From the NCBI RefSeq assembly GCF_034702125.1, contig NC_085868.1, positions 21,294,841 to 21,358,840 of the forward strand: a stretch of 64,000 bases of DNA. Reading direction: 5' to 3'. Below are positions 58,501 through 64,000 of this stretch, one piece after another (the stretch's first letter is position 1; every line of letters begins with the position of its first letter). The stretch is from Engraulis encrasicolus. Lineage: Eukaryota; Chordata; Actinopteri; Clupeiformes; Engraulidae. The notes under the pieces were generated by a model, which was not told the DNA's origin, ran no database searches, and was given only the letters and a program-made list of their open reading frames with translations. The position numbers and the translations under genes are program-made.

Positions 58501-59169
58501 CGAGATGACACTTGTCCGATGTGATGTTGTTTTCCTCAATCTCCGGTGACCATTACACTTGCGTCGACCCTGGTGTTCGCTGTTTCTTTGCTCTGCGACT
58601 TTGTTGCGATCATCCAGTCGGGCAGGTGTGGATCAATTCCTTACTGTAATGTCCCCGTAAATAATGGCCTTCCGACAACTGCTGGTCCGAGTTCATGTAG
58701 TTTATTTCTCTTCATACATAGATCTGGTACCACCGTAAGGAATTGGTTGCCTTTTACGGGTGCATTAGGCTCTTACTGCTCTTAGAATGTTCAAATCACA
58801 ACAGCGGCAACAAAGAAAACAACAGAATTATAGAACCAAACAATAGAACAAAACAATTATAGAACCAGGGCTACTGGGTTCTTTACAGTCACTGTTGGGA
58901 GCATTGACCAAATAAGATCTAACGTGTATTGAGGAGAGACTTATTTGTTCAATTTAGACACTGAAACCTCGACAAATGACATTCAACCTAACTCTATGTG
59001 TGCATTCTTCTTCCATCCTGTCCGTCTTACCAATGGTAGGTTGTTTCTTTTTCTTCTTCTTCTTTGGAGCAGGCACTTCCTGGGACTCTGGGGTGGCAGC
59101 TGGCTGGCTCTCCGACTGCCTCGGACTGGCCATGCCCCCCATCTCCATGCCAGTGTCTGCGTGCACGCA

Positions 59170-59229
<60 letters not shown>

Positions 59230-62010
59230 ACAATACACAGGGGTGATAGTGAAAAAAAATCCTGAGCCTGAACTTTTTCCCCTGCTCTAACGACGACGAC
59301 AAGATACTGCATAGTGACGTAACATAGGCCTATTACAGGGCTTTTTCTAGGATTTTTTGGCATGAGGGAGCATCATGGCAGGTTACGGGGGGTGAAGGGG
59401 GGTGTTCCCCCCCGTGAATGAGAATTTACTAGGGGTGCTCAAATATATATACATAAAAATAAAAGTATGAGGGTGCACCCACGGAGGTATGAGGGTGGAG
59501 CGCCCCTATTTCCCCGTTCAGAAAAAGCCCTGTATTTTGACACATTATTCAAACATTTAATAGCCTGTGTATGACCATTATTCAAGCCTGATAGTAGAAG
59601 AAAACCCTGAACCTATAACACTTTCTGAGATAAGAATAACCTAATGGCTAATTATTATCATTGTTTTTATTTTTGCAAACTCTGTCAAGCCTGAAATCAG
59701 GTATGTAGCCTGAATACTATCAGCCCTGAATACAACATACAGTAACTCTCTGTACTTGCCTTACAATCCTTGTGTATTACATGTGATATCTCCCCATACA
59801 CAGAATAGGTCATAACATAACATTGCGGATACACAAGGACAAGGCATACATAGGCAAGGCAAGGCAAGTTTATTTGCATAGCGCATTTCATACACAGGTG
59901 CAACTCAATGTGCTTCACAAAAAAACAAACAAATGCAAAAAGGAAGTCAATAAATAGCCAAACACCCACCTGTGTCCTCTACACCATCGGGCTCTCGTCT
60001 GGATTTCTTCCGCCTGGACCTGGGCACCGGGGCCTCATCTGAACAGGAGAAATCAAGAATTTGATACAAACCATAACGTGTTCCAAAACATGACATCCTA
60101 TTATGGTACAATATGATACAGTGTTTTCTTCTCAATGGGGCGCTACAGCCCCCCAAGGAGCATTGGGGAGCCCTAGGGGGTGCGTTGAGAAGGATACAGC
60201 TGAGTGGGGGCAAGGCTTAGTTCCCAATGAGGGGCATTAGTCTAACTGGCGCCTCATCTGAACAGCAGAGACCAAGAGTTTGTTACAAACCATGGGTTTG
60301 TGCATTTCTTGAAAGCGTAGCTGTTAGCCAGTTAGCAACATGGGTAGTTGTCAATGGGATTGCATTGCAAACAAAAAAGTAGCAAACATAGCTAGCAACT
60401 ATGGTTTCGAGAAATGCACCCTATTACGTGTTCCAAAACATGACATCCATGACATGATACAATATGATACATCATATCTCTGTTATAGTATATTATGAGG
60501 AAGATGACAACGTATAACCTGTTATAATAATATGATGTGCTATTGTGTGAATGTTATATTAATATAGCACATGTTATTTTTTTATATATTATTCTTGAAA
60601 GTGTGATACAAAACTTACCTACAGTGTCCTCACTTCATTGGGGATGGAGAAGCAAACGGACAAAAAGGATGGAGAAGCAGACGGACGAAAAGGGTTAGAT
60701 TAACAAATGCAGAGAAGAATTGAAGACCGTAAATGGTTGAAGCAAAAATTCATTCGGTTGTTGTTTTAAATGCTGAGACTGGAGTCTCTGCATGTGAATA
60801 GGCTCATCAGTACAGTAGTGAAAACAGTGTGGCAAAGACTATGAACTCACCTGGCCAAAGAAGGCAGTGTCCTGCCCCGCTGTGGACAAGAGAGAGGGAC
60901 ACGCAATGTGAATATTTTCAACAGTGAAGCTATAGTATAACTGTCTATAGGCCTACAGTAAAGTTGACTTCAAAACAACCATTCATACAGTCCAAAGTGA
61001 ATCTGCTTCCCCCCTTCAGTCCAAATGGGCAGAATGATGTAATGACACAATAATTACCACCTACTCCCATACATCAGACCATAACCACCACCATCATACA
61101 GAACAAGTGCAGCCAAAACTGAAATGGGATGCAAATGTTGTAAAGTTAAACACTTCACATCACCACCACTGATTGCATAATAGAACAATAAATAGACATC
61201 ACTCATCCGAAGAGAGTAACATAGTGATTTGACTGTTGGAATAGCTACTCACATAGGCTACAGTAGCCTATCTTCCAAGAAAACACGTACCCCTAGATAT
61301 CACCTTGCTGGTCGTTGAAACTGAAATGTCACAATCAATCGGTGCTCTTGTTTACAAGCTTGTTCTTACTACTCACCGTCAGTCTCTTCGCCATTCTGAT
61401 TGTTTGTGAATGGAAGACAGCACCCGCCCGGAGTTAACTTCTACGACACGCATAATCCCGAGCTAAATCGGACTGCTAGCATATGCCAAGTCTCCAGATT
61501 ATTCCCATGGCACACTCAGTTACACACACACACACACACACTGGCCCGAAACCAAAAGAGATGCATTTCACCACGCGTATACCTACTCTCTGACAGTTCC
61601 TACAGAAATCTGGTCGCTCATCTCAGAAAAATAAAATGTCTTATTCGAAATTACTCGTGAACTGAGTTTCTCGAGTCGTGTAGAGATAAAGCTGTGCGGT
61701 TTCCCGCCGTATTCTTGGTGACTTACTGTAGTCTGGGGCAAGGGTGGCAGTTCCCTTCTTCTTCCACTCTTCACCTAAATGAGGGGTAGGAAGACTTTGC
61801 AATTGAGATACAGATAGAGAGCATCGCACCGTTCCACTCTTTATAAACAGCGATGCACATGTGCGTGCGTGCGGGCATTTCTTGAAAGATCAGCACACAA
61901 CATTAGCTAGCTAGCATAACTGGCTAACACTATTGTCATGTATTATGTGACAGAAAACGAATCCACGTCCTCAGATATGTCCCACTTACCCTTAAGCTTT
62001 CAGGATCCAT
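48659..62010 (-). CDS. tmem237: Transmembrane protein 237 (ciliary transition zone)
   Basis: Membrane protein of the ciliary transition zone; the human orthologue is a Joubert syndrome gene. Preferred exons in transcript order: 62010-61990, 61774-61727, 61395-61377, 60038-59970, 59156-59031, 55873-55780, 55275-55118, 54869-54743, 52548-52357, 51121-51048, 50625-50538, 49410-49289, 48723-48659 (TGA); 400 codons, phases consistent (human about 408). The N-terminal half is basic and disordered ([33 protein letters not shown]), followed by [29 protein letters not shown] and four membrane segments near residues 225-245, 266-283, 300-322 and 349-372. Exons from 59156 onward are secure. The first three are chosen because RELPPLPQ resembles the mammalian LPP-type N-terminus and all phases fit. 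An alternative start using 61394-61377 (MAKRLT), 60879-60851 and a 14 nt exon 60632-60619 is also open. Intron 55874-59030 carries a BEL/Pao-like element. Confidence 0.92.
48724..50537. other. tmem237 introns, nothing else recognised
   Basis: Apart from exon 49410-49289 and a (GA)n tract at 50402-50482, no feature was supported here. Confidence 0.5.
50603..50960 (-). repeat. Minisatellite of the tmem237 exon 50625-50538 acceptor plus (TTACA)n
   Basis: Plus-strand CAGGGCAGTGAAGTACACTA then GAACAAGAAAGACAAATTAC spans the real exon start and acceptor. It recurs near 50673, 50752, 50812 and, more diverged (CAAGGCAATGAAGTACACTA), near 50901, each followed by TTACATTACA runs. Each copy retains the minus-strand TTCTAG or equivalent acceptor and about 18 nt of exon. 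Confidence 0.9.
51540..51815 (+). mobile_element. tRNA-derived SINE with LINE-like tail
   Basis: Head GGTGGCTCAGGTGGTAGAG (A box) and GCAGGTTCATGACC (B-box relic). The tail TGTAAAGCGCTTTGAGTG then GCTATATAAATGCCATCCAT is the CR1/L2-type tail of many fish SINEs. About 275 bp, essentially full length. It is preceded by a (CTA/CTG)n tract near 51430-51480. Confidence 0.75.
52617..53590 (-). mobile_element. tRNA-derived SINE split by a MITE
   Basis: The left part (52617-52670, TTTATTTCTGACAGGACAGT) and right part (53475-53590, GGAAACGAGTGGGGAGAGAG, then inverted B box GGAATTGAATCCGGG) join into one SINE of the 1693-1830 family if 52673-53472 and one TA are removed. Confidence 0.8.
52673..53472. 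mobile_element. Tc1/mariner-like MITE, long inverted repeats
   Basis: 800 bp element between TA dinucleotides. The ends CAGTATATCACGAAAGTGA and TCACTTTCGTGATATACTG are exact inverses, and inverted similarity continues for more than 100 bp (CACAGTTTTTGCAGATTT; AGGAAAGCATTACAGAAATT). An inner inverted pair (AGCCATTAATGTTTGAACAT and ATGTTCAAACATTAATGGCT) also exists. No transposase. TA target and end sequence point to Tc1/mariner. Confidence 0.85.
54029..54380 (-). repeat. Three tandem 135 bp units containing a tRNA-like B box
   Basis: Units begin near 54029, 54164 and 54299 (ACATACATGCTATTTTAAGT). The first two contain GTGGGATTCGAACTCACAAC, an inverted Pol III B box with flanking tRNA-like T-arm; the second has a changed base in it and the third is cut short at GGGTCCGAC. 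Confidence 0.8.
55279..55345. repeat. (GA)n before a tmem237 acceptor
   Basis: On minus this is a CT tract directly serving as the polypyrimidine tract of exon 55275-55118. CA-type tracts at 54690-54740, 54870-54900 and 54965-55060 flank the next exon. Confidence 0.85.
56230..56500 (-). mobile_element. DNA transposon fragment with start of a THAP-type ORF
   Basis: Minus-strand relative of 19868-20130. From about 56380 downwards it reads [20 protein letters not shown] with a longer open frame than the other copy, but the second Cys of the CxxxC zinc motif is Tyr. Confidence 0.6.
56830..57071 (-). repeat. 3' LTR of the 2 kb BEL/Pao-like element
   Basis: Starts TGTAATGTCCCG and ends TTCTTTACA on plus. 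Confidence 0.9.
57113..58459 (-). CDS. Fused gag / reverse-transcriptase remnant ORF
   Basis: 448 codons, open from ATG at 58459. Residues about 1-190 are an acidic, Glu/Lys-rich coiled-coil gag-like part ([20 protein letters not shown] is typical of BEL/Pao gag starts). The next part reads [20 protein letters not shown], the YVDD motif of reverse transcriptase with BEL/Pao-type following sequence ([16 protein letters not shown]). Most of gag, all of protease, the front of RT and the integrase are missing, yet the frame is kept across the deletion. The C-terminus (about 370-448) is made of imperfect Lys-rich repeats. An active enzyme is not expected. Confidence 0.75.
   Translation of the reverse strand: MDTDKAIRQVAEIAEMPKDDDVVGLISVRRSEREHIPTEEMLYCKEEQNKRETKLCSLFEQWKVSARTTKQELKHEMTEKRMVALSEELEKGKIDILNMFDEMKTKTDDINNVVKWKAGACESVTKDLLKSLNERLVEEQKRREKIEDERKEQEQFNAQKKYKEASEKLQQLRAASKIVTASHPLGSHFVTRDYVDDGVASVDSEDRAICLTGEVRELSAKEDLRKLVSDNHADLQSIPATELATNTRAKNLAVNGGALERPLGMHWNIKNDCSTVKVAPKHQPARRWEKPRWERWRADLAKAQPRHFFSDDATLTGMHLTIHSTLTAMACCLPHTQERASPEMYYWTCNSTRVRRIAALTNTHTDKKEELEHFDHCKKMEPAKREKKASKKKKGKEKENNKARKKGRLPKKKKKPQRSQQKKERLPKKKIKNLLLLYLCIFVIEIMF
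58645..58887 (-). repeat. 5' LTR of the 2 kb BEL/Pao-like element
   Basis: 243 bp copy next to the ORF start. Confidence 0.9.
59161..59226. repeat. CACG/CA repeat at a tmem237 acceptor
   Basis: On minus, TG then GTGC repeats lead straight into GCACGCAG, the acceptor of exon 59156-59031; there is no ordinary polypyrimidine tract. Confidence 0.9.
59336..59532. mobile_element. Small hAT-like MITE, CAGGGCTTTTTCT ends
   Basis: CAGGGCTTTTTCT at 59336 is inverted as AGAAAAAGCCCTG at 59520-59532. G/C-rich interior, non-coding. No exact 8 bp duplication was found. Confidence 0.7.
59848..59935 (-). mobile_element. LINE-type 3' tail fragment
   Basis: AAGGCAAGTTTATTTGCATA...GCGCATTTCATACA...CTTCACAAAAAAACAAACAA is the common teleost LINE/SINE tail seen in reverse. 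It ends about 35 bp from the tmem237 donor at 59969. Confidence 0.55.
60031..60475 (-). repeat. Partial duplication of tmem237 exon 60038-59970 acceptor region
   Basis: GCCTCATCTGAACAGGAGAA...GATACAAACC (60032-60073) recurs at about 60249-60290 as GCCTCATCTGAACAGCAGAG...GTTACAAACC. The following CGTGTTCCAAAACATGACAT (60077-60096) recurs near 60428. The second acceptor copy keeps the AG. Confidence 0.8.
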
Positions 62011-62237
62011 CCCTTCACATTCCGCTTACGTGAAATGCAAGCACAGAACCAACACCACAGCCCAAAGAATGCTTACCAATACCACCGCGCACACTGACTT
62101 CAGCTTCTGCTTCAGCGCAGCAGTTGTTTACCGTTGTCCTGAGAAACCAAAAGCATGGCCGCCTTTGCTACCGTAACTCTAGTAAGATAGGCCAATGTAG
62201 CCTAACGTAAACACTGTAATAGGCCATAACGCCCGTC

Positions 62238-62279
<42 letters not shown>

Positions 62280-62602
62280 AATGAACCTTTCACGTGAACA
62301 AACTACATTAAAGATTTGTTTATTTCATAACCGAAGTAGCAATAACCGTTTCTGTTATGAGGATGGCAGGCACATAGAACGTATGGTAGCAGGTGTAGGT
62401 GCCAGGACAACATGCCAGGACAAAAGTGTACGTGACTGATGATGTCATAGGTAGTAGTACGTCATAGTTCAAATAGGTCTACGTCACCATTGCATTTCTT
62501 GTGCCAAAATCCAATTATCATTTTCACACAGAAGAAGATGGATGAAAGTCACAGATATCTGTAACATCCCTTCATTGTTTATATATCATCTGGGTTAACA
62601 TA
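62011..62602. promoter_or_regulatory. Bidirectional promoter region, tmem237 / right-edge gene
   Basis: The start codons are 593 bp apart. GTTGTC-CTG-AGAAAC at 62133-62147 fits the RFX X-box pattern RYYRYYN3RRNRAC found at many ciliary genes. Three ATF/CREB-like sites lie nearer the other gene: TGATGTCA 62440-62447, ACGTCA 62459-62464 and 62481-62486. (CAA)n occupies 62237-62277. Functions are inferred from motifs only. Confidence 0.45.
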
Positions 62603-62920
62603 ATGGTGAGTTTTTAGTCCATTCTGGAATGTACCTTCTGGCCATATCCTAAATTAATATGTTTGCCTTAGCCTATTATTATTTTTATTAGCCCATTATT
62701 TATTTCCACCAGGCCTATATCATTTCCATGTATGCAATAAATGGGACCGCATTAGCATAAACTGCACAGGACTACACCTAAGACTATGGGATTGTTTATT
62801 TTCAGTTGCAGGCCCTATATGGGGGTGACTCCTCGCCAGAGGTGGACACCATCTCAACACCTGCCAGCTCGGACGATATGTTCCTCCTTGAGGAATTGGA
62901 TGAGGTAATGCTCTGACTTA

Positions 62921-62976
<56 letters not shown>

Positions 62977-63226
62977 TAGTAGAATAGAGTATAGAGTATG
63001 TGTGTGACTACCATCCAGCACGCAGGTTGCGCTCTACTGTTGATTGGCATTTGTCTTCCATGTAGTCTGACATCATTTCCTGTCTCTTCTCCAGGCCATT
63101 GAGGCAGGAGTTCTTGAGGCGAGGCAGACTCCGTACTTTGCGGACACCCACCATCAGCAGGTGAGTCCCTCTCTCACCCAGATGGACACCTCTGACCTGC
63201 TCCAGGCCAGGTGCCTGCAAGTCCAT

Positions 63227-63312
<86 letters not shown>

Positions 63313-63508
63313 GAGGAGATCCTAGGCTATAACTATTAACACTAACACTATTAGCTATTAACTAATGTCCACAATGCACACATCACATCACTCCAACTAT
63401 CATCCTTCCTTCCTCCTATAGGGCTCCCTGAATGACATCATCAGGGGAGACTATGAGTCCACAGCCAGCGCAAGTCTGCAGATGGGACAGATGACCAGCA
63501 GGACACAT
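62603..63508 (+). CDS. Unidentified protein, first four coding exons (3'-partial)
   Basis: Exons: 62603-62605 (the ATG alone, donor GTGAGT), 62806-62904, 63095-63160, 63422-63508; all phase 0, good splice sites, 85 codons so far. The peptide starts MLQALYGGDSSPEVDTISTP and continues acidic (SSDDMFLLEELDEAIEAG, then GSLNDIIRGDYEST). No domain, signal peptide or membrane segment is visible and I do not recognise the family. The coding call rests on three consecutive exons with intact frame, matched phases and CpG-poor intron/exon contrast. It is head to head with tmem237; more exons lie right of the window. The last donor is copied at about 63580-63612. Confidence 0.65.
62922..63310 (+). repeat. 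(TG)n tracts in introns of the right-edge gene
   Basis: TG repeats at 62922-62974 and 63229-63302, the second followed by GAGAGAGAGG. Confidence 0.9.
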
Positions 63509-63867
63509 GTAAGTGTTCACCACTCTCTCCCCTCCAGGGGTGCTGCTACAAAATGTGGCCCCTCTGAAAAAACATGATTTGGGTCCCATGACTAGCAGGA
63601 CACATGTAAGTGCACCCACCTTCTTGCACTACATTAGCCTGCTTGTATTGGCAATAAAAAAGACAATAAAATAAAAGCAACTACTCAGGCATGTAGAGAC
63701 ACACTTCAGAAGTGTTGTGAGCACTGGGCAGGCCATACCAGGCTATAGCACCTCAGAACTACCAAGAACAATATACAACACCCCACACTGCTACAATACT
63801 GCTTCTTCAAATCTCACCACTTTTGTATAGGCTATTACTATTATTATGTTATTATTACTAATGCCTA

Positions 63868-64000
63868 AAGGGGACAGGGACAGAGGGGCCCCAGAATTGG
63901 GTTCTCATCAAATTGTATGTATTGAGTGGGGGGCCCTTTCAGATGTCTTTGTCCTGGGCCCTGCCAAAGCTGTCAGTTGCCCTGCCGACCATAACATCAT
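63868..64000 (+). repeat. Interspersed repeat, copy of 14440-14790 without the MITE
   Basis: GGGGCCCCAGAATTGGG...ATTGTATGTATTGAGTGGGG...CCTGCCAAAGCTGTCAG matches the split repeat near 14.5 kb. It runs to the window edge. Confidence 0.7.

Larger units (their letters stand above)
56830..58887 (-). mobile_element. Deleted BEL/Pao-like LTR element (2.06 kb)
   Basis: LTRs of 242 bp (56830-57071) and 243 bp (58645-58887), TG...CA, differing by one inserted C and one substitution that I noticed. A perfect 5 bp target duplication GTCAC flanks the element (56825-56829, 58888-58892). A purine-rich GGTGGGAG (minus) precedes the 3' LTR. It carries one fused ORF. It lies in tmem237 intron 55874-59030, same strand as the gene. 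Confidence 0.9.

Overview
This window is teleost fish genomic DNA. The evidence is compact, phase-consistent vertebrate exons with GT-AG introns, very dense CA/TG dinucleotide repeats, fish-type tRNA-derived SINEs, many small inverted-repeat DNA elements and BEL/Pao-class LTR elements. I cannot name the species. No prokaryotic, organellar, CRISPR or rRNA features were seen. All gene models below were built by hand from splice sites and reading phase.

Layout: (1) 1359-22618 (+) holds 13 coding exons of a phospholipase C delta gene, best matched to PLCD4, from mid PH domain to the stop. Its first exon(s) lie left of the window. (2) 22619-31652 is the plcd4 3' UTR followed by repeats, including a BEL/Pao LTR element (26226-31652) with near-identical LTRs and an intact gag-protease ORF but no reverse transcriptase or integrase. 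(3) 32423-40518 (-) is a complete 13-exon cyp20a1, 463 codons. (4) 40997-47789 (+) is a complete nine-exon egg-coat gene (signal peptide, Gln-rich region, trefoil, ZP domain, RKRR cleavage site, C-terminal membrane segment), divergent from cyp20a1 across about 480 bp. (5) 48659-62010 (-) is tmem237, a four-span ciliary transition-zone protein, with a 2 kb deleted BEL/Pao-like element in one intron. (6) 62603-63508 (+) holds the first four coding exons of an unidentified gene running off the right edge, head to head with tmem237. Plcd4, cyp20a1 and tmem237 all have human orthologues on 2q33-q35, so this looks like a conserved syntenic block.

The most unusual signal is not a gene. Splice junctions have been copied into the neighbouring intron again and again, in at least three unrelated genes and on both strands: five extra copies of a donor after plcd4 exon 4043-4172, three extra acceptors before exon 9343-9487, five extra acceptors before the last cyp20a1 exon, four before a tmem237 exon, and single copies elsewhere. 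Each copy carries about 10-30 nt of exon edge, the splice site and adjacent microsatellite. A second strong signal is a 471 bp miniature LTR element (15905-16375): two identical 213 bp LTRs flank only a primer-binding site and a polypurine tract, and each LTR carries tRNA-like Pol III A and B boxes. A third is a plcd4 intron with a long CA tract after the donor and a long TG tract before the acceptor, which could pair in the pre-mRNA.
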